Numbered from the stretch's first letter, positions 36,387 through 45,464 are shown. The stretch: 64,000 nt of DNA from JANXQG01 sp963804375 (GCA_963804375.1 CAWDQE010000023.1:153437-217436); one strand, 5' to 3'. The notes: generated by a model from the sequence alone, not told the origin. Numbers and translations: made by a program.

Positions 36387-39215
36387 ATGAAAACGGATGC
36401 TATGGTTGACTGTGCAGCCCATTTTTGCAAGACAACCGATAACCAAGAGGGACATCCGAAGATCATGGAGGCGACCGAGAACATCCGGGCGGACGTAGAG
36501 ATACTCCGAAAAGCCGTGCGTCTCATTCTCGCTCCAAACTGGGAAAGGGGCGATATCGTTGAGCTACGTGCGCTGGGCACAAAGAAGGGCGTCTGCTCCG
36601 GCTACTTCGATGCTGAGCACAGCGAGGAACTGATTTCCTTTGCAGCCCACCTTAGCGGTTGTGCCCACGGCATTTACATCACGCTCAACCCGGTCGTTCG
36701 TGACTGTCTGGCGCGGGCAACAAACCGGGTCATCTCCTACGCGAAGCACACGACCGGCGACAGCGAAATCACGCATCGTCATTGGCTGCTGATCGACACC
36801 GACCCGATCCGGCCCTCGGGCATCTCTGCCAATGATGAAGAGCACGACGCTGCAATGAACCGCGCCGTCGCCATTCGTTCTTGGTTGCGCGAACAGGGCT
36901 GGTCCGATCCGATCTATGCAGACTCAGGGAACGGCGGCCACTTGCTGTACGGAATCGATTTGCCAACTAATGACGAGGGGCTCGTTCAACGTGTGCTGAA
37001 GGCGATTGGAGACAAGTACGCCGATAAAGTCGTGGATGTCGATCTCAAGGTTCACAATCCTGCGCGTATTTCCAAACTGTACGGAACGCTTGCTTGCAAA
37101 GGCGACAGCATACCCGAGCGTCCCCATCGAATTGCCCGGTTGCTGGAAGTCCCCGACCGCATCGCGCCCGTTGCGCCGGAACTGCTGGAAGCCGTAGCGT
37201 CAATCTCGCAGACGGCGACGGCGACGGGCAAGACTGTCCAATCCGACAACGCCAAAGCTACGCCCAGCGAACAAGGCTTTGACGTAGTGGAGTACCTTCA
37301 GTCGCACGGTGTCGAAGTCGGCCGGTCGAAGCCGTATGCTAACGGCGGAACATTGTGGGAATTGAAGAGATGCCCGTGGCAGCCCGACAAATCCGGGGGA
37401 GGCCCGTTCATCATTCAGTTCTCCGATGGCGGAATCACTGCCGGTTGCCACCACCCTCCGTGCGAAGGGAAAGGCTGGAACGCTCTACGCGACCTCATTG
37501 ACCCCGGCTGGAGAGAGCGAACCGGAAAGACCGGAAAGAAGGGATCGAAGAAAGGCCCGACCATTGCGGAACAGTGTGTTGCCTTGGCGTCAGCCGACGA
37601 ACTATTTCATACGGCTGACCGGCAATCCTTCGCCGCGACGAGTCATGCAGGTCACCATGAAACTTGGTCTCTCAAGAGCGATGATTACAAGTTGATCTTG
37701 CGTGGCCGATTGCATGAGCAGGGGATCGTTGCCAATGACAGTGCGCTGGACAACGCAATTGCTGCGCTGGAATGTGCGGCACTGTTCGATGGGCCGGAAT
37801 GTTCTGTTCACGTGCGCACCGCCATGGTCGATGGCAAACTCTACATCGATTTGTGCAACGAAACTTGGGAAGTTGTAGAAGTCTCGGAAGATGGCGTGCG
37901 CGTCACCTCGCACTCACCCGTCAAGTTTATACGCACGCGGGGGATGTTGCCCTTGCCGAAGCCGGTCGAAGGTGGCAGCATTGAGCAATTGCGGCCCTTC
38001 ATCAATGTCACCGACGATGACTGGAAATTGGTCGTGGCATGGCTGATGGCCGCAATTCGACCGACCGGCCCCTACCCAATCTTGCTGGTCAACGGCGAGC
38101 ACGGCAGTTGCAAGAGCACCACCTGCCGGCGATTGCGGTCCTTGGTCGATCCTAACACCGTGCCAATCCGCAGCGCTCCCAAGGATAACCAGACCATGAT
38201 GATATGGGCGAGTAACTCTCAGGTTATCGCTCTGGACAATCTATCGTCCATGCCAATCTGGCTCTCGGATGCGATGTGTCGGCTAGCCACCGGCGGCGGC
38301 CACAGCGAACGCGCGTTGTACTCGGACGACTCGGAAAAGTTGTTCTACGCCAGTCGCCCCCAAATCGTCAACGGAATTGGTCGTCTCGCCACCCGCAGTG
38401 ACTTTCTTGACCGCACCCTAATCGTCAACGCCCCGGTATTGCCGAAATCCGCACGGGAATCTGAGAAGAAATTGGACGAAGCATTTGCTGCCGTCCATGC
38501 GTCGATCTTCGGGGCATTGCTGACAGCGGCCTCACACGGGTTGAAGAAACTACCCGAGGTCGAGCGGACGAAAGAAGATTGGCCACGGCTGGCGGACTTT
38601 GCGAAGTGGATAGTGGCGGTCGAATCCGGCCTGGGATGGCAGCCGGGTGATTTCATGCGGGCCATAACACACAATGAAGACGATGCCAATGAGACTGTGG
38701 TAGCCGGTTCGGTGTTCGCCAGCACAGTTCGGAAGTTTGCTTTGAGCAAGCAGTGTTGGACGGGGACGTGGGAGGATCTTCTTAAAGCTCTGAATGAGAT
38801 TGCTGACGAATCTGCGAGGCGGCACGATGATTGGCCACGTGATAACCACGCTTTATCAACCAAGCTCCGCGAGCGAGCACCAAACTTACGAGGCATCGGG
38901 ATCGACGTTCAATTCCACGACAAGAAGCGGCCGAAAGTCGTGACGTTAACGAGTACGCCAGCGTCGGTGCAACCATCGGTGCAACCGGCGGCACCTGCGG
39001 ACGATGGAACATTCGGCGTACCGCCCATGTGTCCGTCGAGGGCGAGACTCGTCTGCTTCGCCAGCGAAGAGTCGCGAACCCAAGCCTTTTACGGAAAGCT
39101 GTGGCGATTCTGGACCGCTCCACCGCTCGTCGCAACCGACGCGGCCGTCGCAGCCGTCGTACTCCCGACGCTGACGCTCGATTCGTGCGACGGCGCGGAA
39201 GTCTTTTGTGAGTAG
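36387..39215 (+). CDS. Primase-helicase replication protein (AEP-like primase plus P-loop helicase)
   Basis: Up to 942 residues; an internal ATG at 36465 (MEATENIRADVEIL) may be the real start. The N-terminal 260 residues resemble archaeo-eukaryotic primases: HWLLIDTDPIR, SGNGGHLLYGI, and LKVHNPARISKLYGT. A cysteine/histidine motif (AGCHHPPCEGKGWNALRDLI) follows near residue 352. The C-terminal half is a P-loop helicase-like ATPase with Walker A NGEHGSCKST near residue 570, then VIALDNLSSMP and FLDRTLIVNAPVL, like phage and plasmid SF3/D5-type proteins. It likely starts and drives replication of the accessory element. A terminator follows. Confidence 0.75.
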   Translation: MKTDAMVDCAAHFCKTTDNQEGHPKIMEATENIRADVEILRKAVRLILAPNWERGDIVELRALGTKKGVCSGYFDAEHSEELISFAAHLSGCAHGIYITLNPVVRDCLARATNRVISYAKHTTGDSEITHRHWLLIDTDPIRPSGISANDEEHDAAMNRAVAIRSWLREQGWSDPIYADSGNGGHLLYGIDLPTNDEGLVQRVLKAIGDKYADKVVDVDLKVHNPARISKLYGTLACKGDSIPERPHRIARLLEVPDRIAPVAPELLEAVASISQTATATGKTVQSDNAKATPSEQGFDVVEYLQSHGVEVGRSKPYANGGTLWELKRCPWQPDKSGGGPFIIQFSDGGITAGCHHPPCEGKGWNALRDLIDPGWRERTGKTGKKGSKKGPTIAEQCVALASADELFHTADRQSFAATSHAGHHETWSLKSDDYKLILRGRLHEQGIVANDSALDNAIAALECAALFDGPECSVHVRTAMVDGKLYIDLCNETWEVVEVSEDGVRVTSHSPVKFIRTRGMLPLPKPVEGGSIEQLRPFINVTDDDWKLVVAWLMAAIRPTGPYPILLVNGEHGSCKSTTCRRLRSLVDPNTVPIRSAPKDNQTMMIWASNSQVIALDNLSSMPIWLSDAMCRLATGGGHSERALYSDDSEKLFYASRPQIVNGIGRLATRSDFLDRTLIVNAPVLPKSARESEKKLDEAFAAVHASIFGALLTAASHGLKKLPEVERTKEDWPRLADFAKWIVAVESGLGWQPGDFMRAITHNEDDANETVVAGSVFASTVRKFALSKQCWTGTWEDLLKALNEIADESARRHDDWPRDNHALSTKLRERAPNLRGIGIDVQFHDKKRPKVVTLTSTPASVQPSVQPAAPADDGTFGVPPMCPSRARLVCFASEESRTQAFYGKLWRFWTAPPLVATDAAVAAVVLPTLTLDSCDGAEVFCE

Positions 39216-39238
39216 CACTTTTGTGACGCAACCGTCGG

Positions 39239-39274
39239 CCTCCGTCGCAGGCGTCGGAGGTTTTCTTCTCTTTT
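39239..39274 (+). terminator. Terminator of the primase-helicase gene
   Basis: CCTCCG (39239-39244) pairs with CGGAGG (39255-39260), followed by TTTTCTTCTCTTTT. It begins 23 bases after the stop codon. Confidence 0.65.
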
Positions 39275-39785
39275 GTTATAAAGAAAGAAGAAAAAAGAAG
39301 CAAGAGAGTATTCTGGTTGGCTCGCGTTTCGTGCGACGGCTGCGACGGACCGGAATCGTGCCACTTTAAGTGCTTTCTCAACAGCAGGTTGCATTCCGTC
39401 GCTCGCGTCGGGCAGGTGCGTCGGAGTGCGACGAGCAGAACGACTGACGCGACAACCCGCAGGCATTTGTGTGCTGTGCTGCACTTTCATGCGCTGTGCT
39501 GTGCTGTGATGGTTCTCGTCTCGACTCGTGTGCCAATGATGCCTGCGGGTCCAGCTCAGTTCAGTACTAATGATGCCTGCGGGTCATGGTGACGCGGGTG
39601 CGGGTAGCAGCGGCGTGCGTCGATGCCGTTGTGGTGTCGCGGCACCGAAAGGGGCAAGGTCTTGCTCGTAAATTAGGTATGGCTTTGGCCAACGTCAGCA
39701 GGGGGCCACCAGAGAGCCAGCGGCAGCAGGGCCAAGCAGCAGGGCCTCTCTTGTTGGATGACGCGGTGGTATGACCCACGCGGCA

Positions 39786-39830
39786 GCGCGGTTAGGGACC
39801 GCAGTCCCTCGCGCGGTTAGGGACCGCAGT
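39786..39830. repeat. 20-bp direct repeat, two copies
   Basis: GCGCGGTTAGGGACCGCAGT occurs at 39786-39805 and 39811-39830, separated by CCCTC. Each unit contains a short GGTTAGGGACC-type symmetry. Confidence 0.8.
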
Positions 39831-40046
39831 TTCAATTTGCGCTTATGGGTGCTTCGGCCGCGACGATCCACTCCGCCTGGGGTGGGACTGTCCTGCGGCA
39901 GGGGCAGCGGCAGTGGCAGCGGTGTGCCTAATGGGCCGCGTTGAGTAATTCCAGAGCCGCGTTACCCACAGGCCGCCGGCTGCATTGATGCACCGATGCA
40001 GTACACGAGTCGCGTGGCCGCGAAGGGCCTGGATTCGCAAGCAAGT

Positions 40047-40106
40047 CCTGCCTGGAGTATTGCCTGGCGTCTTGCCTGAAGTCTTGCCTGGAGTCTTGCC
40101 TGGAGT
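40047..40106. repeat. 12-bp tandem repeat, five copies
   Basis: Five adjacent units of (C/A)(T/C)TGCCTG(G/A)(A/C)GT. The period is a multiple of three, so the minus strand reads a repeating RQD-type peptide, but no gene signals surround it. Confidence 0.8.
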
Positions 40107-40356
40107 ATGTCGGCAGAACGTCCGCATCCAAGAGCGTTTACACGTTCCGAGCGCCGGCCTCGTGGCCACGAGCAGGGCGGCCATGAGCAGGACCGCGGGC
40201 GGCACGACCGATAACCGATGCCGACACGGCCAGTCTCTCCGACCCTTGCCGGTCCACGCGGCGGCTCATCAAGGTGGCTCAACTGGGCAAGGTTGATGGC
40301 GTTATCGTATCCGAGCATTTCGCGGAGTCAGCGCCACACCGGCGACCCGCGACCCG

Positions 40357-40412
40357 CAGGAGAATGGACGCAGGAGAATGGACGCAGGAGAATGGACGCA
40401 GGAGAATGGATA
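40357..40412. repeat. 14-bp tandem repeat, three perfect copies plus a partial one
   Basis: CAGGAGAATGGACG repeated at 40357, 40371 and 40385, then a diverged unit. The first unit overlaps an ACCCGCAGG motif. Confidence 0.85.
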
Positions 40413-40868
40413 CGTGAAGCCAGCCGTCAAGAGGGCAATGGCAATGGCTTCGCTGTTGAATGGCTGCAAGTTCACAAGCTCATAAGTTTGCAAGTTTCCT
40501 GCGGGTGGACGCCTTGCCGTCCCGCTGCCAGCATTACCGTCGTCGCCGCTGCCGCTGGGGTCGCCGCTGTCGGTCGCCACCCACAGGAAACTGGTAGCAG
40601 GAAACTGGTAGCCGATCAGCGGCGAATCCGTTGTCCCTTTATATGGACACGACATCCACCTTCGCCTGCGGATGGCTTGTCATATACAAGTGTACAAGTC
40701 TACAAGTCATTTGTGGTCGGCCGCCGGCACGCCCGAACGATGGAAGATCGACTGGCACGACCAGCACGACCGGCATAACCCGCAGGCATGTCGTGACCTG
40801 CACCACAAAGGCCGTGACGATCGCAGCATAACATTTCCCGCGAATTACCGCAAATTACCCATGCTTCC

Positions 40869-40935
40869 AAAAGAGTAGCGCTTTTACTTGACTTCTCGCA
40901 AAAGGGTGGTATTGTTGATAATAGAGTAGCGCTTT
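40869..40935 (+). promoter_or_regulatory. Putative promoter with flanking direct repeats upstream of the recombinase
   Basis: TTGACT (40888-40893) and TATTGT (40910-40915) are spaced 16 bases. AGAGTAGCGCTTT occurs on both sides, at 40872-40884 and 40923-40935, 51 bases apart, with an AGCGCT palindrome at its core. The copies could be operators or recombinase-binding sites. The gene starts at 40969. Confidence 0.4.
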
Positions 40936-40968
40936 CTGTCTTATCCGATACTCAGGCGTCTTATCGAA

Positions 40969-41547
40969 ATGAGCAACCAAGGTAAGAAGTTTCCCGCCGA
41001 GCCCCTGGCCGACAACGAGGTGAAGGCTTTGATGACCGCCTGTTCGCCGAGGTGTCCCACCGGCATCCGCAACCGTGCTCTGATCGCGGTCTTGTGGCGC
41101 GCGGGCCTCCGCATTAGCGAAGCCCTCTACCTGGACCCCCGCGACATTGAACATGACGGCACGATTCGCGTCCGCGGCGGCAAAGGCCGCAAAGCCCGTA
41201 CTGTCGGCATAGACCTGCAAGGACTGGCCCTCGTGCAAGTCTGGATCGAGAGGAAGGCCCGTCTTGGCATCGGTGGTCCCGTGTTCTCGACGTTGAAGGG
41301 CGGCCCGATCTTGCCGGCCTACGTGCGAAATCTGATGAAGCGGATCGCCAGGAAGGCGCGCATCGCCAAGCGTGTCCACGCCCACGGGCTGCGGCACTCC
41401 TTCGCCGCCGGCCTGGCCGACGAGCACAAGGACATTCGCGTGATTCAGATGCTTCTCGGCCACAGTAGCTTGCAGACGACCCAGACCTACACGAACCACC
41501 TGCGGCCTATGGCCGCCCTTGACGCCATCAGGACCAGGACGTGGTAG
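40969..41547 (+). CDS. Small tyrosine recombinase (catalytic domain only)
   Basis: 192 residues covering just the tyrosine-recombinase catalytic domain: first arginine in AGLRISEALYLDPRDIE, lysine-containing GGKGRKARTVGI hairpin, HGLRHSFAAGLAD (H-x-x-R), LLGHSSLQTTQTYTN (His and nucleophile Tyr). All catalytic residues are present and the frame is intact. There is no N-terminal core-binding domain, as in short integron- or inversion-type and planctomycetal phage-like recombinases. It may act in integration, resolution or inversion of the element, replacing the dead integrase at 27.4 kb. Confidence 0.85.
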   Translation: MSNQGKKFPAEPLADNEVKALMTACSPRCPTGIRNRALIAVLWRAGLRISEALYLDPRDIEHDGTIRVRGGKGRKARTVGIDLQGLALVQVWIERKARLGIGGPVFSTLKGGPILPAYVRNLMKRIARKARIAKRVHAHGLRHSFAAGLADEHKDIRVIQMLLGHSSLQTTQTYTNHLRPMAALDAIRTRTW

Positions 41548-41735
41548 ACTGTCCCTATAATCGGCACGACTGCGAAGATTGTGCGGAGAACGCTGCGCTC
41601 TCCCTCTGTAACCCAGGGCATCTACTCCGCCCGGCATCCGGCCATCGTCCCCTGCCTTGTGGATGATGGATCGCCGGCCGGGTCGGCGCGAGTATCGCCC
41701 GCGCAGGTGCGGCAGGCTTGTGTCGATCGTTCATA

Positions 41736-42398
41736 ATGGCGGGCCTTAACTCATGTGGCGAGATATTATTTTGCAGTCCATGCGGAAAGGAACACACCGA
41801 CAGCCTGCAATACGTCCACTTGCAGGATTTGATCGACTTCCTGCATCGCCAACAATTCCAAGTCGGGCTCCGCACAAATGGGTACTTAGCTGCTAATCGG
41901 ATGGCTGTCATCAACAGCACTGACCTGAGTGTCGGCTACAGTATCCACTCGCTCGTCCCTGCCACCGTCAGGGCCATCCTCGGCCGCTACGACATTCCCG
42001 ATTGGGACTTGCTTCTCACCGTAACCCAACGGCCGCGCGTGCAGATCGTCGTCAACCGTTACAACGAAGACGAGTTCTGGTCCCTGCTCGATTTCATCGT
42101 TCGATATGAGAAGGTTCGCTACATTCAAGTGCGGCGCGTTTGCTCCGACACCCGCGAGGCCGAGCTAACGCCGGACATCCAGGCCCACGACCGCATCCAC
42201 GAGTGGGTCCGGCAACGTCAGCCGTTGAAGAAAGTGATTTACGGCAACGCGGAGGTCTACGACATCTGCGGAAAAGAGGTTGTGTTTTGGCGGACAACCC
42301 AGACAACCGTGAACAGCCTCAACTACTTCACGGACGGCACGATCAGCGACGAGTATTTCGTCGTCGAAGGCTACAAGAAAAACTGCAACAAAACATAA
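41736..42398 (+). CDS. Radical-SAM-like protein, probably N-terminally incomplete
   Basis: About 220 residues. The part LQDLIDFLHRQQFQVGLRTNGYLA matches the third strand-helix unit of radical-SAM barrels, and later strands (DLSVGYSIHSL, PRVQIVVNRYNEDEFWSLLDF, VRYIQVRRVC) continue the barrel. The usual CX3CX2C motif and GGEP are not visible; a C-x5-C-x2-C arrangement occurs near residues 7-16, which is atypical. Either the N-terminus was lost or the protein is a divergent member. The function cannot be stated. Confidence 0.45.
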   Translation: MAGLNSCGEILFCSPCGKEHTDSLQYVHLQDLIDFLHRQQFQVGLRTNGYLAANRMAVINSTDLSVGYSIHSLVPATVRAILGRYDIPDWDLLLTVTQRPRVQIVVNRYNEDEFWSLLDFIVRYEKVRYIQVRRVCSDTREAELTPDIQAHDRIHEWVRQRQPLKKVIYGNAEVYDICGKEVVFWRTTQTTVNSLNYFTDGTISDEYFVVEGYKKNCNKT

Positions 42399-42473
42399 GT
42401 CAGGTTTTCTGACGTTTAACCCTGTAACCCCTGTGACCCCTGTGACCCTTTGGAGAACCCTTTGGAGAACCCT

Positions 42474-43013
42474 ATGAAGTACATTATGAAGTACATTATG
42501 AAGTACATCCTCACCTGCCTCGCCCTGATCCTCACCCTATTTCTTTTCACCGGAGTTACCCGAGCCAGCCTGATCGACACAATTTGCACCGACGTGGAAA
42601 TCTACCCGGAACTCTTGCCGCTAGGCATCGACCTTTTGGGTCGAATCGAGAAGGACGGAGTAATTACTGTAGTCTACGAACATCAGTGGCAGCAAGCCCT
42701 GATGCAGGCGAAGGAGGCCGTGGCAGTGCGTAACACTCGGGACTATGCGGCCCGATGCAAGAAAAATCTTGAATTGGAGACAGCTTTCAATCTGCTCTAT
42801 AAGCAGTTGGCTGAGTTAAAACTTACCGCATATCGTGACACTCGTGAGGCACCCTATGCAATAGTTAATCTGCCAGATCGTCGAGAGTGCTGTGTCGCAC
42901 CGGACTACCCGGTCAACAGCAAGTGGACGCTGTTAGACCTAAAGACCCTCACCAGCATCCGGCATTTCGACAGCTTGGACAGCCTTATCAAATTCATAGT
43001 CAACCAGAAATAA
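42474..43013 (+). CDS. Secreted or membrane-anchored hypothetical protein with triplicated start region
   Basis: Three in-frame ATGs, 12 bases apart (42474, 42486, 42498), encode MKYI repeated three times directly before a hydrophobic signal segment (LTCLALILTLFLFTGVTRAS). GGAG lies seven bases before the first ATG, and the 12-bp unit holding it is itself duplicated. The mature part (about 150 residues) is helical with several cysteines (CTDVEIYPELL, ARCKKNLELE, RRECCVAPDYP) and ends FIVNQK. No family recognised. Probably exported. Confidence 0.6.
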   Translation: MKYIMKYIMKYILTCLALILTLFLFTGVTRASLIDTICTDVEIYPELLPLGIDLLGRIEKDGVITVVYEHQWQQALMQAKEAVAVRNTRDYAARCKKNLELETAFNLLYKQLAELKLTAYRDTREAPYAIVNLPDRRECCVAPDYPVNSKWTLLDLKTLTSIRHFDSLDSLIKFIVNQK

Positions 43014-43032
43014 CCAGCAATAACCATGAGCA

Positions 43033-43275
43033 TTGAATATTGGTTTTGGCTCACTGATCGACCGGCGCGCCAAACCACTGATCGTGCCGGGCGCTAAGCA
43101 GAATCCAGATTTTTCTGGCGCGCCAGGTGAAATCGTTTTCCAACGGCCCATCAACTGGGAGGCCGAGCCCGAGAACGCGACCCTGGACCTCACTCTGCGG
43201 ACCCTAGCCGACGCCGAGCAAGTTAGCCACGGCGGTCTAACCTTCAACCCGCAGGCGACTCGATACAAAGACTAA
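43033..43275 (+). CDS. Small hypothetical protein
   Basis: 80 residues from a TTG at 43033; an ATG at 43026 lies in a different frame that soon stops. The sequence (FGSLIDRRAKPLIVPGAKQN, PDFSGAPGEIVFQRPINWE, TLRTLADAEQVSHGGLTF) is soluble and neutral. A strong terminator begins 14 bases after the stop, which supports a real transcript end, but the start is uncertain. Confidence 0.4.
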   Translation: MNIGFGSLIDRRAKPLIVPGAKQNPDFSGAPGEIVFQRPINWEAEPENATLDLTLRTLADAEQVSHGGLTFNPQATRYKD

Positions 43276-43288
43276 CAAGCCTGTTTAC

Positions 43289-43320
43289 ACGGCCTCATTC
43301 CCGTTCGGGAGTGAGGCCGT
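43289..43320 (+). terminator. Strong hairpin terminator
   Basis: ACGGCCTCA-t-TCCCG with CGGGA-g-TGAGGCCGT forms a stem of about 14 bp around a TT centre, followed by TTTCGC. It probably ends the 40.97-43.28 kb rightward gene series. Confidence 0.7.
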
Positions 43321-43893
43321 TTCGCATTTGTGTAATTCTATCGACCATCTATCAACCAGTTACACTAATAAGGCTTCCTTATACTAGTCGCCTGCGGGTG
43401 GGTGGCGTCGTCGTCAATCTGATGGCGCAATCTGACGACGAAATCCGGCCATAACCGGACAGAAAGGGGACATCCCATAAGTGTCCATCTTAGTAGATCG
43501 GTGGTACTTCCGAACGGGAATCGGGCATCGGGCGGGTAAAGGCTGGAGCTAAGGGCCGATGCTGGCACAAAGGCGGCACCAAGAAGGCCGAGAGCCGGAG
43601 GGCTCGTTTCATGGCTGGCACGCCGCGATTGAGAGTGCGGGTGCTCGCTCCTATCCCGCGCCACAGATTCTCTGTAGGTGGCCCATTCTGCCCCATCGGG
43701 CCGTGCCAGTCGAGATGGGCAGCCCCGGTCAACCGCAAAATGACCCCAAGGCACATCTCTTCCAAGCTATAGTTTACCAGGCGCTGATGCGAATGAACGG
43801 TAGGCAATGAAGGCCGTCGAAGCACAGAAGCAGTTAACCTGAAATCCATGCCCAATTGCGCTCTGTAGCCAACCAAACAGAGAGAGACTCCGA
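43321..43893. other. Intergenic region
   Basis: No convincing gene. It includes one CCTGCGGGT copy at 43391. The long minus-strand open frame from about 43490 has low-complexity composition and crosses into the next gene, so it was not called. Confidence 0.4.
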
Positions 43894-44295
43894 ATGGACG
43901 AACAAGAAGAACGAGAACTCGAACTGCACATCCAGCGCAAACTCGTCGAGTTCCTAAGAGCCCGCGGTTGGTACGTGGAGCGCATGCTTGCCAACGCTTA
44001 CCAGACCGGCATCCCCGACTTGTATTGTTACCATCCAAGGTGGCGTGAACGATGGGTCGAGGTCAAGCGGCCTGACAATTACTCGTTCACCAGGGCACAA
44101 AAGCGAAAATGGCCTGAGTGGGAACAGGCAGGCATCCAGATTTGGATTCTTACGGCGGCCACACAAGAGCAGTACGATCTTCTCTTTAGGCCGCCAAATT
44201 GGCGCAAGTTCTGGAGGCCCTCCTTTGAGGCTCCAGACATCGACGCGATGCTCGACGAGTTAGATCGTGACGGCGAACAGGGTCCTTCCGCCTGA
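43894..44295 (+). CDS. VRR-NUC-like nuclease (PD-(D/E)XK fold)
   Basis: 133 residues. The order is an N-terminal helix with glutamate (ELELHIQRKLVEFLRARGWY), then TGIPDLYCYHP, RWVEVKRPDNYSFTRAQKRKW and IWILTAATQEQYDLLF. The G-x-PD, E-x-K and following Q/R helix match the VRR-NUC branch found in phages and mobile elements, where it cuts branched or structured DNA. An acidic C-terminal tail (DIDAMLDELDRDGEQ) follows. The frame is intact, with AGAGAGA upstream as a weak ribosome-binding site. Confidence 0.75.
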   Translation: MDEQEERELELHIQRKLVEFLRARGWYVERMLANAYQTGIPDLYCYHPRWRERWVEVKRPDNYSFTRAQKRKWPEWEQAGIQIWILTAATQEQYDLLFRPPNWRKFWRPSFEAPDIDAMLDELDRDGEQGPSA

Positions 44296-44985
44296 GAACG
44301 CAAGCTACGCCCAGCCGCAGCTTTCAGCCATCAGTGCCACGGTGCTACCATCAGCACAGACGGATGATAAACCGTTTGCGAGGCCGTCTGCCAAAGTCCG
44401 TGACACTACAGCCATCGACGGCAGAAGCCGCCCTCTTGGACGCCGCTCACCCGCACCTAATCTCTAATTGCTAATTTGACGCCGCCATAGCGCTCGATCA
44501 GCAGCAAGCACTCCCGTTTCTTTGGCACGGGTCCATCAACCGCGTCCCAAAAATCGAAATTGAAGATTGAAGTGGTTTGGAGTGGGGGCAAGCCGCTGGC
44601 CCAGTCGCCTGACGCTGTTGGCCCGATGCCGCGGCGTTTGATTCCGTGGTGCCGATTCCGTACCCTGCCGATTCCGTCATACCCGATTCGGTCATACCCG
44701 ATGCCGTAGTGCCGATTCGCCCGATGCCGTGGTGCCGGCGATCGTCACCGCATCAGGATGCCTGCTGTTGGCCCGCTGAAGGAACAAGGTCATTTTGGAC
44801 GTGTCAGGGCGCAAGTACGCTGTAATCGCGTGCCAGGGGCCTTGGCGGGGGCGTTGACGGGTGCGTTGGCGGCGGTGGAAGCAAATTCGATATTCTGGAA
44901 AGTGTCAAGGGACCGCGGCGGTTGAAGCACCGCGGCGGACAAAGGTCGCGGGTTGCGATATACTCGGATGGAGAATTCAGCCGCG
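44296..44985. other. Intergenic region with pentanucleotide-rich repeats
   Basis: About 690 bases without a gene. At 44640-44740 the phrase CCGAT(T/G)C(C/G)GT recurs at least seven times, with CATACCCGATTCGGT-like units in tandem. Confidence 0.5.
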
Positions 44986-45387
44986 TCAGTGTGATATTCC
45001 CCACCGGATGCCTTCTACTGGACTCAATCGGGTATGAACTAACCACGGCGCTGCTACAGCACCGCACGGCGTTCCCGCCGCCATCGCCTTCCTGATCTTT
45101 TCTCGATGTGACGCTCTCAGGACGGCAAGGGTGCTTTCGTCGGTCACGAGAAGGTCAGGCGTGGCATACCTTGACCGCAGCAGCTTCTCGACCTTGCCCG
45201 CCGCCACGTTCGTCGCCATGACGAAACCGCGCTTGGGCGGGACATGCACGATGCGCCAACCATACCCCTTGTGCAGGATGACGTTGCCAACCGCCAGCGT
45301 GTCCCAATCGGCCCTGGGCTGCGCGAAGTACCAGGCGCGCAGATAATCGACAACTTCTTTCCTCGTCTTTTTGTGAAAGGCTTTCAT
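44986..45387 (-). CDS. Hypothetical protein
   Basis: 133 residues from the ATG at 45385-45387 (MKAFHKKTRKEVVDYLRAWYF). It continues with VGNVILHKGYGWRIVHVP, a KVEKLLRSRYATPDLLV segment and LAVLRASHREKIRKAMAAGTP. The last part resembles a segment encoded at about 50400-50460 in this window. No catalytic motif is recognised. Four 11-bp tandem repeats lie just upstream of the start. Confidence 0.55.
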   Translation of the reverse strand: MKAFHKKTRKEVVDYLRAWYFAQPRADWDTLAVGNVILHKGYGWRIVHVPPKRGFVMATNVAAGKVEKLLRSRYATPDLLVTDESTLAVLRASHREKIRKAMAAGTPCGAVAAPWLVHTRLSPVEGIRWGISH

Positions 45388-45420
45388 ATTCACGACCTGA
45401 CGGTTTGCCCTTCGGCTTTC

Positions 45421-45464
45421 GGCGCTAATGCGGCGCTAATGCGGCGCTGATTCGGCGCTCATGC
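45421..45464. repeat. 11-bp tandem repeat, four copies
   Basis: GGCGCT(A/G/C)AT(G/T)C repeated at 45421, 45432, 45443 and 45454, in the presumed promoter region of the leftward gene at 45387. Confidence 0.8.

Larger units (their letters stand above)
39275..40863. other. Long non-coding stretch rich in short repeats
   Basis: About 1.6 kb without a convincing gene on either strand. It holds the 20-bp direct repeat at 39786, the 12-bp array at 40047, the 14-bp array at 40357, and six exact copies of CCTGCGGGT or its complement. Open frames here are made of the repeats themselves. Confidence 0.6.

Noticed and set aside
39786..40412. Possible CRISPR array
   Set aside because: The repeats are different short tandem arrays without spacers, and no cas gene is present.
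41541..41666. 41-codon frame with a C-x6-C-x2-C pattern after the recombinase
   Set aside because: GTG start inside the recombinase stop, no RBS and no relatives known to me; the cysteines might belong to a lost N-terminus of the radical-SAM-like gene, but the frames do not join.
43490..44038. Minus-strand open frame of 182 codons
   Set aside because: Overlaps the start of the VRR-NUC-like gene on the other strand and shows no family character.
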